A DNA stretch of 51,580 nucleotides from Ectopseudomonas mendocina (GTDB lineage: Bacteria > Pseudomonadota > Gammaproteobacteria > Pseudomonadales > Pseudomonadaceae). This document shows, in pieces, positions 1 through 8,819 of this stretch. The notes below the pieces were generated by a model that was not told the DNA's origin, did not search any database, and saw only the letters and a list, made by a program, of their open reading frames with translations. The position numbers and the translations under genes were made by a program. Position 1 is the stretch's first letter; the number at the start of each line of letters is the position of its first letter. The stretch spans positions 1-51,580 of the forward strand of contig NZ_VRYE01000049.1 in the NCBI RefSeq assembly GCF_008041835.1, written 5' to 3'.

Positions 1-2
1 GC

Positions 3-110
3 AGCGGCAACAAGTCCGGATCCGGGGTGTGGTGGCTGCCGGTGAATGAGGCTTCGGCGAGGCGGCGAGAGGGGGTGGAAAAGTGGAGTCGTGCTGGTAG
101 CATGTTGTGA
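3..110 (+). CDS. C-terminal end of an unknown protein (partial)
   Basis: An open frame enters from the left edge and ends at TGA 108-110, giving 35 visible residues (SGNKSGSGVWWLPVNEASAR, then a basic tail ending AGSML). It is followed by an inverted repeat and a T-rich stretch suited to a terminator, which supports a real gene end. It lies in the DNA on the far side of the recA junction and so probably belongs to the integrated element. The family is not recognisable from this tail. Confidence 0.4.
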   Translation, partial: SGNKSGSGVWWLPVNEASARRREGVEKWSRAGSML

Positions 111-114
111 GCGG

Positions 115-177
115 CTGAAGCCTTATGGGGCTTTGTTTGGCGACAAGAATCATAAGGCTTTCAGTCGTTTTTGTTTA
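115..177 (+). terminator. Candidate terminator / inverted repeat
   Basis: AAGCCTTAT at 118-126 is matched exactly by ATAAGGCTT at 152-160, and pairing extends with one bulge to 115 and 164. The right arm is followed by TTTTTGTTT. The loop is long (about 25 nt), so it is either a weak terminator for the gene ending at 110 or a repeat near an element end. Confidence 0.4.
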
Positions 178-793
178 TGCGGTCATGAGAATTCCGGGCT
201 AGGTTGTCTTTTGTGAGTCGGATGGCAGCCACATCGCTTCTGCGAATCATGCCTGGAACTTCCAAAAACCGTGCATAACCCTCTGCTACAATGCGCTTGC
301 ATTTGGAGAGAATAACAGTTCTATGTTTTTCGATTTGATGGGCAATCTCGTTAAGAGCGTTTTCCATTGAACTCGCTTGAATGGCATGTTCCAAGGTCAG
401 ATAGCCAAGAATGTTGCATTCTTTTTCTGAGAATACGTCTGTCGAGTTTGGGACTGGTAGGATCAGCGCATTGCTAGGTAGCTTTTTGGCTTTTTGAAGC
501 CTATTCAAGTAATAACGAACGACGGTGTAGTCAGAGATGACGGTGACTTCTTTGATTGGCTTGCCTGTAATTTCGGATATTACACTGCGTCGATGAGAGA
601 GAAATTGGCGGCAAGCATTGGTGATTGCTACAGGGTTCCGATACCACTCTGGATCAAGTTCGTGAGCGATCATGAAAAAAACGCGGATGAGGGGCGCCCG
701 GCGCTTCGGAGGATGCTTTTCTACCCAGATTAGGATGTCCTCAGGGCAGCAAGCCCTGATACTATCGACGAAATTTTCCCGCATCCTGCTCAT
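161..793 (-). CDS. Unknown 210-residue protein of the element next to recA
   Basis: A complete frame of 210 residues, soluble and helix-rich (for example [15 protein letters not shown]), with a basic C-terminal third. There is no signal peptide or membrane segment. It is clearly richer in A+T than the genes to its right, which points to transfer. It is transcribed away from the recA remnant. The segment around residues 80-130 resembles the N-terminal, non-catalytic part of large integrase-type proteins, but no catalytic R-H-R-Y residues can be seen, so this is only a suggestion. Function unknown. Its position between the window edge and the recA junction makes it part of the inserted DNA. Confidence 0.55.
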   Translation of the reverse strand: MSRMRENFVDSIRACCPEDILIWVEKHPPKRRAPLIRVFFMIAHELDPEWYRNPVAITNACRQFLSHRRSVISEITGKPIKEVTVISDYTVVRYYLNRLQKAKKLPSNALILPVPNSTDVFSEKECNILGYLTLEHAIQASSMENALNEIAHQIEKHRTVILSKCKRIVAEGYARFLEVPGMIRRSDVAAIRLTKDNLARNSHDRINKND

Positions 794-939
794 CGCTTTC
801 CTACCTGAAATTGGTTCAGATAGACAGTGTAGTCAGGGATAGGGCTTCCGAAAGGGTAAGGTGTATGAACAGTATGGCTTTGCAACGTGTTGGTTTCTCA
901 GGCGCCAGCCTATATGAACCCAAGTCCGTACTGCTTTCT

Positions 940-1491
940 TTGCAGGCGCGTCTCATGAGTCAGGCGCTGCGCAAGATCACCGGTAACATCAAGAACGCCA
1001 ACTGCCTGGTGATCTTCATCAACCAGATTCGCATGAAGATCGGCGTGATGTTCGGCAGCCCGGAAACCACCACCGGTGGTAACGCGCTGAAGTTCTACTC
1101 CTCGGTTCGTCTGGATATCCGCCGCACCGGCGCGGTCAAGGAAGGCGAGGAAGTGGTCGGTAGCGAAACCCGTGTGAAGATCGTCAAGAACAAGGTGGCG
1201 CCGCCTTTCCGTCAGGCCGAGTTCCAGATCCTCTACGGCAAGGGTATCTACCGTAACGGTGAGATCATCGACCTGGGCGTGCAGCAGGGGCTGGTCGAGA
1301 AATCCGGCGCCTGGTACAGCTACCAGGGCAACAAGATCGGTCAGGGCAAGGCCAATGCTGCCAAGTTCCTGGAAGACAATCCGGCAGTGGCCCGTGAAAT
1401 CGAAGACCAGATTCGTCAGAAACTGCTGGTCAGCAATGCACCAGCAAAGGCTGCCGCTGACGATCTGGCTGACGCAGAAGTCGACTTCTAA
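940..1491 (+). pseudogene. recA: 3' remnant of recA (residues about 164 to the end)
   Basis: From codon 940 ([12 protein letters not shown]) onward the frame is standard Rec[11 protein letters not shown], the L2 DNA-binding loop region with [27 protein letters not shown], and the acidic C-terminal tail ending AEVDF, 183 residues in all. The first roughly 163 residues of RecA, including the Walker A (GPESSGKT) and Walker B segments and the L1 loop, are replaced. The frame runs on upstream to ATG 811, but residues encoded by 811-939 are not RecA. A product from here would lack the ATPase core and could not act as a recombinase. recX follows 11 bp later, its normal place. No LexA-type operator is seen upstream. 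The most economical reading is that an element has integrated at about recA codon 163. Whether a full recA is restored at its other end lies outside this window. Confidence 0.85.
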
Positions 1492-1502
1492 GTTATCAGC
1501 GC

Positions 1503-1964
1503 ATGAGCGTTGTATTGGATAACCCGCTCGCCGTTCGGCGAGCGGCCATGGATCTGCTGGCGCGACGTGAACATGGGCGTGTCGAGTTGATGCGCAAGCT
1601 GCGCAAGCGCGGCGCTCCCGAGGAGCTTATCGAGGCTGCTTTGCAGCGGCTTGCAGAAGAGGGCTTGCTGTCCGAGGCGCGCTATCTGGAAAGTTTCGTT
1701 GCCTACAAGGCGCGCGCCGGTTACGGGCCGCAGCGTATCCGTGAAGAGCTGGGTCAACGCGGGCTGGCGCGTGGCGATATCGATCAGGCTTTGCGTGACA
1801 GTGGTATCGACTGGTTCGAGCAATTGCGTGAAACCTGGCAACGCAAGTTTGCTGGCCGACTGCCCGTCGATGCCCGCGAGCGGGCCCAGCAGGGCCGGTT
1901 TCTGGCGTACCGGGGTTATTCGTTGGAGATGATCGGGCGTCTGTTGCGCGGTTGCGATGAATAG
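1503..1964 (+). CDS. recX: Regulatory protein RecX
   Basis: A 153-residue all-helical protein made of three-helix repeats typical of RecX ([52 protein letters not shown]). RecX binds the RecA filament, blocks its extension and inhibits recombinase and coprotease activity. The length is usual for Pseudomonas. The start is 11 bp after the recA stop, the normal co-transcribed arrangement, with no strong ribosome site of its own, so it normally depends on read-through from recA. The recA promoter is no longer at this junction, so expression must come from another promoter. The gene itself looks intact. Confidence 0.93.
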   Translation: MSVVLDNPLAVRRAAMDLLARREHGRVELMRKLRKRGAPEELIEAALQRLAEEGLLSEARYLESFVAYKARAGYGPQRIREELGQRGLARGDIDQALRDSGIDWFEQLRETWQRKFAGRLPVDARERAQQGRFLAYRGYSLEMIGRLLRGCDE

Positions 1965-1977
1965 CGCGGAACTCGGC

Positions 1978-2859
1978 TCAGGCAGGCTGAACCGTAAGTT
2001 GGCGTAGGTGGTCGGGGACATCTGGTGCGCCCGCCAGGCGCAGACCTTCGCCCAGGGCCGTGGCTTGCGGGTGAGCTTTAGGCAGCAGAAGAAACTCCGG
2101 GGTATCGGCTTTTTTCAGCAGTGACAGGCGCGCGTAGGGTATGCCGTTGTCCAGCAGCAACCCCATGAATCCAGGGTCACTCCAGGCTGCTTCCGGCATG
2201 GCCAGGACGTGGTAGCGATTTTGCAGATTGTTCAGGCCCGCTTCATTGAGTTGATAGCGCAGCAGATTGGCTGGTAGCTGCACTTCCAGTTCGCGTCTGC
2301 GTGCATAGGCAATGGCGCCTGCGAAGGCTTCGCCTTGCGTTTCTCCCGACCAGAAGACGCGCGCACCTCGCCAACTGGCTTGGCGCAGTTCGATTGGCTC
2401 GCCGGCCAGAAAGCGTGGCAAAGGTTGGCCGATGGTTCTGACGAAATCCCTGTAGCTGATGATGCGCACGTGCCTGCAGTGTTCGCTGGCTGCATAGTCT
2501 TCGAAACTTGCGTAGCCGGGGGCCGGGCAGGGGCAGGCGAAACCATCGATCAGGCGTAGATCGAAAGACTGCAGGTGCTGCGCTTGTGCTTCCACGACCT
2601 GGGTCAGCGCATGGTGGGCCTGGGCCTTGTCTTCCTGTACAGGCCCCGAGAGTGCCCCACGAGACAGGTTGAGCAGCAACTGCAGTTGTGGGCCTTCATG
2701 CCAGCCAATGCTTGCGACCGGTGCAGGCAGTGCCTTGAATGGCAGGCGCAAGGCACTGGCCTTGGCGAAAATCTGTCGTGAACCACGGCCAAGCAGGCCC
2801 AGGCGTTGCGCCAGGGCTGCCAGACGGCCACTCAAGGTTGAGGATTCGGGCAGGCTCAT
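1978..2859 (-). CDS. Conserved Pseudomonas protein of unknown function
   Basis: A 293-residue soluble protein if started at ATG 2859 (MSLPESSTLSGRLAALAQRL). The frame is open further upstream to 2934, but that extension (MPSRMGNRRACLPHCCGC) is cysteine-rich and atypical, so I prefer 2859, although no clear ribosome site precedes either. The sequence has no signal peptide, transmembrane segment or catalytic motif that I recognise. The C-terminal half (NRYHVLAMPEAAWSDPGFMG) reads as a compact alpha/beta domain. It converges on recX with a 13-bp gap. Function unknown. Confidence 0.7.
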   Translation of the reverse strand: MSLPESSTLSGRLAALAQRLGLLGRGSRQIFAKASALRLPFKALPAPVASIGWHEGPQLQLLLNLSRGALSGPVQEDKAQAHHALTQVVEAQAQHLQSFDLRLIDGFACPCPAPGYASFEDYAASEHCRHVRIISYRDFVRTIGQPLPRFLAGEPIELRQASWRGARVFWSGETQGEAFAGAIAYARRRELEVQLPANLLRYQLNEAGLNNLQNRYHVLAMPEAAWSDPGFMGLLLDNGIPYARLSLLKKADTPEFLLLPKAHPQATALGEGLRLAGAPDVPDHLRQLTVQPA

Positions 2860-3003
2860 AGCCGACAGATCATTCCAGAGGCATCCACAGCAGTGTGGCA
2901 GACACGCACGCCTATTGCCCATACGGCTTGGCATGGCAGATATGTATCTGCTGCTGTAAGGGGCTGTGGCAAAATAGCCGCATTCATTTGCGAGGGTGCC
3001 TCC

Positions 3004-3225
3004 ATGCCCAGCTTGGTGCTGGATATTGCGTTATCGGCCGAACGGTTGCAGGCAGTCTATCGCGGGGTTGCCAACCGGATTATGGCGCAAAGCCGCGATG
3101 GGCGTCGCGTCAGTTTACCGGCCCATCATCTGCGGCCGTATCTGACTCATGCCGGGATCTATGGTTCCTTCGTACTGGAGTTCAGCAACTCCGGTGAGTT
3201 GCTCAGCTTACGCCCTCTGGACTGA
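3004..3225 (+). CDS. DUF2835 family small protein
   Basis: A 73-residue protein with the DUF2835 pattern: [16 protein letters not shown] near the start, then [20 protein letters not shown] and GSFVLEF. ATG 3004 follows GAGGGTGCC as a ribosome site. Longer upstream versions of the frame are not supported. It sits 88 bp before pyrD on the same strand, as in other Pseudomonas genomes. The family is small, cytoplasmic and of unknown role. Confidence 0.85.
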   Translation: MPSLVLDIALSAERLQAVYRGVANRIMAQSRDGRRVSLPAHHLRPYLTHAGIYGSFVLEFSNSGELLSLRPLD

Positions 3226-3313
3226 TTCTGGCGGCTTGCCTCGCGCCAGCAGTGCCTGCACAGCTATAATCGCCGCCTTGCCAATTTCACCATCTATCGA
3301 GCTAAGCCTGCCC

Positions 3314-4336
3314 ATGTACTCACTGGCCCGCGAGCTGCTGTTCAAACTGTCCCCGGAAACCTCTCACGAGCTGTCCATCGATCTGATCGGTGCCGGTGGC
3401 CGGCTGGGGCTCAATGGTCTGCTGACCAAGGCGCCGGCCAGCCTGCCGGTCAGTGTGATGGGGCTGCAGTTCGCCAATCCGGTTGGTCTGGCTGCCGGAC
3501 TGGACAAGAACGGTGATGCCATCGACGGCTTCGCTCAGCTCGGTTTCGGTTTCGTCGAGATCGGCACTGTGACCCCGCGTCCGCAGCCCGGCAATCCCAA
3601 GCCGCGTCTGTTCCGCCTGCCGGAGGCCGAGGCGGTGATCAATCGCATGGGTTTCAACAACCATGGGGTCGATCATCTGCTGGCGCGCGTTCAGGCGGCG
3701 AAGTTCAAGGGCATACTGGGGATCAATATCGGCAAGAACTTCGATACGCCGGTCGAGCGGGCGGTGGATGATTACCTAACCTGCCTGGACAAGGTGTATG
3801 CCCATGCCAGCTATGTCACGGTCAATGTCAGCTCGCCCAATACGCCTGGGCTGCGCAGCCTGCAGTTCGGTGACTCGCTGAAGGAGTTGCTCGAGGCGCT
3901 GAGTCGTCGTCAGGAGGATCTGGCTCAGGAGCACGGTAAGCACGTGCCACTGGCGATCAAGATCGCCCCGGACATGAGTGATGAAGAAACCGCGCTGGTG
4001 GCATCAGCGCTGCTGGGCGCCGACATGGATGCGGTGATCGCCACCAATACCACGCTCAGCCGCGAAGGTGTCGAAGGTCTGGCCCATGGGGATGAGGCCG
4101 GCGGCTTGTCGGGCGCGCCGGTACGCGACAAGAGCACGCATATCGTCAAGGTGCTGGCCGGTGAGCTGTCGGGCCGTCTGCCGATCATCGCGGTCGGCGG
4201 TATTACCGAGGGCAAGCATGCAGCAGAGAAGATCGCGGCCGGGGCGAGCCTGGTGCAGATTTATTCGGGATTCATCTACAAGGGGCCGGCGCTGATTCGC
4301 GAGGCGGTGGATGCGATTGCCGCGCTGCGCAAATAA
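3314..4336 (+). CDS. pyrD: Dihydroorotate dehydrogenase (quinone), class 2
   Basis: The 340-residue enzyme oxidises dihydroorotate to orotate with FMN and passes electrons to ubiquinone at the inner membrane, the fourth step of pyrimidine synthesis. The N-terminal helix ([20 protein letters not shown]) is the membrane-associating extension of class 2. FMN and substrate motifs follow: [22 protein letters not shown], the class 2 catalytic serine in [28 protein letters not shown], and the phosphate-binding end [13 protein letters not shown] 3314 is chosen because the family begins MYSLAR; the frame is open further upstream but that part is unlike the family. A hairpin downstream ends the transcript. 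Confidence 0.97.
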   Translation: MYSLARELLFKLSPETSHELSIDLIGAGGRLGLNGLLTKAPASLPVSVMGLQFANPVGLAAGLDKNGDAIDGFAQLGFGFVEIGTVTPRPQPGNPKPRLFRLPEAEAVINRMGFNNHGVDHLLARVQAAKFKGILGINIGKNFDTPVERAVDDYLTCLDKVYAHASYVTVNVSSPNTPGLRSLQFGDSLKELLEALSRRQEDLAQEHGKHVPLAIKIAPDMSDEETALVASALLGADMDAVIATNTTLSREGVEGLAHGDEAGGLSGAPVRDKSTHIVKVLAGELSGRLPIIAVGGITEGKHAAEKIAAGASLVQIYSGFIYKGPALIREAVDAIAALRK

Positions 4337-4352
4337 GCCGCTTAAATGAATA

Positions 4353-4370
4353 GGGCTCCCGAAGGAGCCC
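4353..4370. terminator. Bidirectional hairpin between pyrD and rmf
   Basis: GGGCTCC (4353-4359) pairs with GGAGCCC (4364-4370) around a CGAA loop, between the convergent ends of pyrD and rmf. There is no strong T-run on either side, so termination efficiency is uncertain. Confidence 0.6.
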
Positions 4371-4429
4371 CTGGGCTTGCGCCCGCCGCCCGGAGGGGGT
4401 CGGCATGGTGAAGTCGGGTGTGATCCTGA

Positions 4430-4645
4430 TCAGCCGACAGCGTGAAGTTCGTTGAGTCGATGAATACCGGCCGTGCCGGTCAGCCCATCCCAGTTGTCAC
4501 CACGGCCCTCACGCCAGCCATTGAGCCAGGCCTGACGAACCGAAGGTAGTGTAAAGGGGCAGAGTTCGCGGGATTTACCATTGATGCCGTACTGATAGCC
4601 GCGCAAAAAAGCTCTTTCTAACGGATCACGCTTAAGTCTTCTCAT
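4430..4645 (-). CDS. rmf: Ribosome modulation factor
   Basis: A 71-residue basic protein with the RMF pattern: MRRLKRDPLERAFLRGYQYG, then CPFTLPSVRQAWLNGWREGR. RMF binds 70S ribosomes in stationary phase or under starvation and drives formation of inactive 100S dimers. It is slightly longer than the E. coli form (55 residues), as is usual in Pseudomonas. It converges on pyrD. The upstream leader on this strand contains stable hairpins (see the next entry), which suggests control at the RNA level. Confidence 0.95.
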   Translation of the reverse strand: MRRLKRDPLERAFLRGYQYGINGKSRELCPFTLPSVRQAWLNGWREGRGDNWDGLTGTAGIHRLNELHAVG

Positions 4646-4790
4646 AGGGTGTTGCCCTCACTGTTGACTGTTATGTCCCGTTGGCCTTGTGGCAAGGCCG
4701 GGCAGACGTTCTATCTGCCAACGAAAGTCCGCTGCCGGCGTGGCGAACTTCCTGCGCCTTCGCCGTTGCAGCGAAAGCCCTAGGTAGTGT
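4646..4790 (-). ncRNA. Structured 5' leader of rmf (candidate rmf RNA motif)
   Basis: On the rmf strand the region before the start codon holds two clean hairpins: GGCCTTG/CAAGGCC (4683-4699, 3-nt loop) and GGCAGA/TCTGCC (4701-4719). Between these and 4790 is G+C-rich DNA with further pairing potential. A conserved rmf RNA motif has been described in the presumed 5' leaders of Pseudomonas rmf genes. I see the hairpins and position; identity with that motif is inferred. The outer boundary is approximate. Confidence 0.5.
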
Positions 4791-5063
4791 TCTAACGAAT
4801 GCACCGAGGCCTGTGAATGATCGATTTGTCATAAGGGCGTAACCTAAATGCAGGTGAAGCCATAAGGGGGCTGGAAATACATCCAGTTTCTTGCAGCCGA
4901 ACACCGTGATACCTGGCTGTGCGCCCCGATGCCGCTACTTTGCGAGTGCAAATAAGAGCGCTTACATATTCCGACGAAGGGTCGCGCTGTGACCTTTTGT
5001 CACTTATTTTGAGTCGAGGTGCATCGCTGTACCTCCCTGATTGCCATAGGCAGTGGAACATCC
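4791..5063. other. Intergenic region upstream of rmf and rlmKL
   Basis: Non-coding DNA between divergent rmf and rlmKL. It is locally A+T-richer than its surroundings around 4940-5010 and should contain both promoters, but I cannot pick a convincing -35/-10 pair. Short open frames here have no family features and are rejected. Confidence 0.5.
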
Positions 5064-7244
5064 ATGTCTGAACGTTACGAAATCGTACTGACCTGCCCCA
5101 AAGGGCTCGAAGGCCTGTTGCTGGAAGAGGCCAAGGCGCTGGGCCTGGAGGAGGTGCGCGAGCAGACTGCTGCAGTACGTGGCCATGCCGAGATCGAAGT
5201 GGCCTATCGCCTGTGCCTGTGGTCGCGCCTGGCCAACCGGGTGCTGCTGGTGCTGTCGCGCTTTGCCATGAACAACGCCGATGAGCTGTACGACGGCGTG
5301 CAGGCAGTGGACTGGCGTGACCATCTGCAGCCGGCCGGCAGTCTGGCGGTGGAGTTCAGCGGCAACGGCTCGGGTATCGATAACACCCACTTCGGTGCAC
5401 TCAAGGTCAAGGATGCGATCGTCGACCGGCTGCGTACGGCCGGTGGTGAGCGGCCCAGTATCGACAAGCTCAACCCGGACCTGCGCGTGCATTTGCGTCT
5501 GGATCGTGGTGAGGCGGTGCTTTCCCTCGATCTGTCCGGGCACAGCTTGCACCAACGCGGTTATCGCCTGCAGCAGGGGGCTGCGCCGCTGAAGGAAAAC
5601 TTGGCGGCCGCGATCCTGATTCGCGCCGGTTGGCCGCGTATCGCTGCCGAGGGCGGTGCATTGGCCGATCCGATGTGCGGTGTGGGTACTTTCCTGGTGG
5701 AGGCGGCGCTGATGGCTGCCGATATCGCCCCCAATCTCAGGCGTGAGCGTTGGGGTTTTTCCAACTGGCTCGGCCATGTGCCGGCCATCTGGAAAAAACT
5801 GCATGCCGAGGCCGAAGCACGCGCTGCGGCCGGCCTGGCCAAACCACCGCTGTGGATTCGTGGTTATGAAGCCGACCCGCGTCTGATCCAGCCAGGGAGC
5901 AACAACGTCGAGCGCGCCGGATTGTCCGACTGGGTGAAGATCTATCAGGGTGAACTGGGCAGTTTCGAGCCGCGCCCGGATCAGAATCAGAAAGGTCTGG
6001 TGATCAGCAATCCGCCCTACGGCGAGCGCCTGGGCGACGAAGCCAGCTTGCTGTACCTCTACCAGAACCTCGGCGAGCGCCTGCGTCAGGCCTGCCTGGG
6101 CTGGGAGGCAGCGGTATTCACCGGTGCGCCGGAGTTGGGCAAGCGCATGGGCCTGCGCAGTCACAAGCAGTATTCGTTCTGGAACGGTGCGCTGGCGTGC
6201 AAGCTGCTGCTGATCAAGGTGCAGACCGAGCAGTTCGTTACTGGCGAGCGGCGTGCGCGCGAGGACGATCAAGAACCGGTGAGTGAAGCACCACAGCAGG
6301 CGCGCCTGTCCGAAGGCGGGCAGATGTTCGCCAACCGCCTGCAGAAGAATCTCAAGCAACTGGGCAAGTGGGCGCGCCGCGAAGGTGTCGAGTGCTACCG
6401 CCTGTACGATGCCGATATGCCCGAGTATGCCGTGGCGGTCGATCTGTACCGCGACTGGGTGCACGTACAGGAATATGCCGCGCCACGTTCGGTCGACCCG
6501 GACAAGGCCCAGGCGCGGCTGCTCGACGCCTTGGCGGCGATCCCGCAGGCGCTGGGCGTGGCCCAGAATCGTGTGGTGATCAAACGCCGCGAGCGTCAGA
6601 CCGGTACCAAGCAGTATCAGCGCCAGGCGGCGCAGGGCGAGTTCATGGAGGTGAATGAAGGCGGGGTCAAGCTGCTGGTCAACCTTACCGATTATCTGGA
6701 TACCGGGCTGTTCCTCGATCATCGCCCGCTGCGCCTGCGCCTGCAGCGCGAGGCGGCCGGCAAGCGTTTCCTCAACCTGTTCTGCTACACCGCCACGGCC
6801 ACTGTGCATGCGGCCAAGGGCGGCGCGCGCAGTACCACCAGCGTCGACCTGTCGAAAACCTATCTGGACTGGGCGCGGCGTAACCTGGCGCTCAACGGCT
6901 TTTCCGACAAGCATCGCCTGGAGCAGGGCGATGTGATGGCCTGGCTGGGCGAGGATCGCGGGGAGTACGACCTTATTTTCATCGACCCGCCAACCTTCTC
7001 CAACTCCAAGCGCATGGAAGGCGTGTTTGATGTGCAACGCGATCACGTCGAGTTGCTCGACCTGGCCATGGCGCGTCTGGCCCGTGGCGGCGTGTTGTAC
7101 TTCTCCAACAACTTCCGCAAGTTCCAGCTCGACGAGAGTCTGGTGGCGCGTTATCAGGTCGAGGATATCACCGCGCAGACCCTGGACCCGGACTTCGCGC
7201 GTAATCCGAAGATCCACCGCGCCTGGCGTTTCACGGCGCGGTAG
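5064..7244 (+). CDS. rlmKL: Bifunctional 23S rRNA methyltransferase RlmKL
   Basis: A 726-residue fusion that methylates 23S rRNA: the N-terminal RlmL part makes m2G2445 and the C-terminal RlmK part makes m7G2069 (E. coli numbering). Visible order: THUMP RNA-binding region (about residues 45-155), the first SAM-dependent domain with DPMCGVGTFLVEAALMAADI and catalytic NPPYGERLG, then the second with FLDHRPLRLRL, NLFCYTATATVHAAKGGA and FIDPPTFSNSKRMEG. ATG 5064 begins MSERYEIVLTCPKGLE, the family start. Length is normal. It converges with dacB across a hairpin. A very long open frame on the opposite strand is a composition artefact. Confidence 0.96.
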   Translation: MSERYEIVLTCPKGLEGLLLEEAKALGLEEVREQTAAVRGHAEIEVAYRLCLWSRLANRVLLVLSRFAMNNADELYDGVQAVDWRDHLQPAGSLAVEFSGNGSGIDNTHFGALKVKDAIVDRLRTAGGERPSIDKLNPDLRVHLRLDRGEAVLSLDLSGHSLHQRGYRLQQGAAPLKENLAAAILIRAGWPRIAAEGGALADPMCGVGTFLVEAALMAADIAPNLRRERWGFSNWLGHVPAIWKKLHAEAEARAAAGLAKPPLWIRGYEADPRLIQPGSNNVERAGLSDWVKIYQGELGSFEPRPDQNQKGLVISNPPYGERLGDEASLLYLYQNLGERLRQACLGWEAAVFTGAPELGKRMGLRSHKQYSFWNGALACKLLLIKVQTEQFVTGERRAREDDQEPVSEAPQQARLSEGGQMFANRLQKNLKQLGKWARREGVECYRLYDADMPEYAVAVDLYRDWVHVQEYAAPRSVDPDKAQARLLDALAAIPQALGVAQNRVVIKRRERQTGTKQYQRQAAQGEFMEVNEGGVKLLVNLTDYLDTGLFLDHRPLRLRLQREAAGKRFLNLFCYTATATVHAAKGGARSTTSVDLSKTYLDWARRNLALNGFSDKHRLEQGDVMAWLGEDRGEYDLIFIDPPTFSNSKRMEGVFDVQRDHVELLDLAMARLARGGVLYFSNNFRKFQLDESLVARYQVEDITAQTLDPDFARNPKIHRAWRFTAR

Positions 7245-7268
7245 GTTGTCGCGCCTGCGGTCTGCAGG

Positions 7269-7305
7269 CAATCCGGGGCTTGGATCCAAAGGAGCCCCCG
7301 GATTG
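7269..7305. terminator. Hairpin between rlmKL and dacB
   Basis: CAATCCGGGGCT (7269-7280) pairs with AGCCCCCGGATTG (7293-7305) with one bulge, between two convergent genes. The CCCGGATTGCATCCGGGCTACG wording after it is also a repeat seen often in Pseudomonas intergenic DNA, so it may be a repeat serving as terminator. Confidence 0.55.
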
Positions 7306-7324
7306 CATCCGGGCTACGGTTATT

Positions 7325-8761
7325 TCAGCGCTTGGGCTGGTTGTAGGTGTACAGCAGCACCTGATCGAGGATCGAGGTGGCGCCCCAGGGTTTCGGGTCG
7401 TTGAGGATGGCTACCACAGCCCAGTCCTGGCCGTTGCTGTCGCGGCTGTAGCCTGCGATGGCGCGCACGTTGTTCAGGGTGCCGGTCTTGATATGCGCTT
7501 CACCCACCAGCGGGGTGCGCTGCAGGCGGCGGCGCATGGTGCCGTCCATTGCCACCAGCGGCATCGAACTGCGGAATTCGGCGGCATAAGGGCTGCGCCA
7601 GGCCGCCTGGAGGATCAGCGCCATTTCGCGTGCGCTGATGCGTTCGGCGCGTGACAGTCCGGAGCCATTCTCCATGACCAGATGCGGCGCGGTGATGCCC
7701 TTGCGCGCCAGCCAGTTGCGGATCACCCGCTGCGCGGCCATGGCATCGTCCTGATCGGCGTCGGTACGGAACTGCGCGCCAATGCTGAGAAACAACTGCC
7801 GGGCCATGGTGTTGTTGCTGTACTTGTTGATGCCGCGGACGATCTCCACCAAATCGGGGGAGAAGGCGCGTACCAGCATGCGGGCATTTTCCGGTACGGA
7901 GCCCTGGCGGTCCAGGCCGAGAATCTTGCCGCCCAGCTCCTGCCAGATGCCGCGTACCGCTCCGGCGGCATAGCTGGGGTGGTCGAGCAGCGACAGGTAG
8001 GTTTGCGCGCTGCAGCCTTCGGCCAGTTGGCCGCTGACGATCAGGGTGGTGCCATCGTACTGGTCCACCGCGTTGTAGCGGATGTCCGGCCAGGCCGGGC
8101 ATTTGCCTGCCTTGAGCAGGCGTACCTGATTGTCGATGCGCACGGCGGCGATGGGCGGATCCATGGCAATTTGCACCTTGCCGTCTTCGGCGCGGGTGAT
8201 GAAGCGCTGCGCCTTGAGGTTGACCAGCAGGGAGTCGGGCTTGACCAGGAAGGGTTTGTTGGCGTCGCCACCGTCGTCGTTGAAGGCCGGCAATTGCGGG
8301 GCGACGAAGAAGCTGCGATCGAGCACCAGGTCACCCTGTACCTGACGCACGCCGTTGATGCGCAAATCGCGCAGCAGCAGCCAGAGTCTTTCCATGTTCA
8401 GTTTCGGGTCGCCACCTCCCCTGAGGTAGAGGTTGCCATGCAGCACGCCATCCTTCAGTGGGCCGTCGGCATAGAACTCGGTCTTCCACTGATAGTTGGG
8501 GCCAAGCAGTTCCAGGGCCGCAAAGGTGGTCACCAGTTTCATGGTGGAGGCCGGGTTGACCGAGACATCGGCATTGAACTGCAGGCCACCGCTCTGGCCG
8601 TTCAGTGGGACGGTCACCACCGACAGCGCGTTGTTGGAAATCTTGTTGGCCTTCAGGGCCTGCTCGACCTTGGCCGGCAGCGTGGTGCCGGCGGCATGGC
8701 TGGACAGGGCGAGAGGCAGAAGCAGGGCGCATAGCGCCAGTTGGCGAAACCGCTGGATCAT
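7325..8761 (-). CDS. dacB: D-Ala-D-Ala carboxypeptidase/endopeptidase PBP4
   Basis: A 478-residue periplasmic class C penicillin-binding protein (S13 family). It trims terminal D-alanine and cleaves D-Ala-mDAP cross-links during peptidoglycan remodelling and recycling. A signal peptide occupies about residues 1-23 (LALCALLLPLALSSHA). All three active-site motifs are visible: S72-T-M-K75, S315-N-N and K425-T-G-T. The stretch between the first two matches the large inserted domains of PBP4. In Pseudomonas, loss of dacB is a known route to AmpC induction. The 5' leader contains a 7-bp inverted repeat. Confidence 0.95.
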   Translation of the reverse strand: MIQRFRQLALCALLLPLALSSHAAGTTLPAKVEQALKANKISNNALSVVTVPLNGQSGGLQFNADVSVNPASTMKLVTTFAALELLGPNYQWKTEFYADGPLKDGVLHGNLYLRGGGDPKLNMERLWLLLRDLRINGVRQVQGDLVLDRSFFVAPQLPAFNDDGGDANKPFLVKPDSLLVNLKAQRFITRAEDGKVQIAMDPPIAAVRIDNQVRLLKAGKCPAWPDIRYNAVDQYDGTTLIVSGQLAEGCSAQTYLSLLDHPSYAAGAVRGIWQELGGKILGLDRQGSVPENARMLVRAFSPDLVEIVRGINKYSNNTMARQLFLSIGAQFRTDADQDDAMAAQRVIRNWLARKGITAPHLVMENGSGLSRAERISAREMALILQAAWRSPYAAEFRSSMPLVAMDGTMRRRLQRTPLVGEAHIKTGTLNNVRAIAGYSRDSNGQDWAVVAILNDPKPWGATSILDQVLLYTYNQPKR

Positions 8762-8797
8762 CGGCAGAAACCTTGCGCAGCTAGGCGGTAATGAGAA

Positions 8798-8819
8798 GTC
8801 GGACAGACGACCGTCCGAC
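8798..8819. promoter_or_regulatory. Inverted repeat in the dacB leader
   Basis: GTCGGAC (8798-8804) and GTCCGAC (8813-8819) form a perfect 7-bp inverted repeat with an 8-nt spacer, 37 bp before the dacB start. It could be an operator or an RNA hairpin. I cannot assign a regulator. Confidence 0.35.

Noticed and set aside
811..939. N-terminal extension of the RecA remnant frame as a real fusion protein
   Set aside because: The 43 upstream codons look like chance read-through of element DNA; no ribosome site before ATG 811.
4671..5061. Short minus-strand frames upstream of rmf
   Set aside because: Overlap the rmf leader, no ribosome site, no family features.
5004..7289. 761-residue open frame on the strand opposite rlmKL
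   Set aside because: Mirror of a high-GC gene with strong third-position bias; rlmKL has all its motifs, and the mirror has no family features.
7682..8734. 350-residue open frame opposite dacB
   Set aside because: Shadow of dacB, which keeps all three penicillin-binding motifs.
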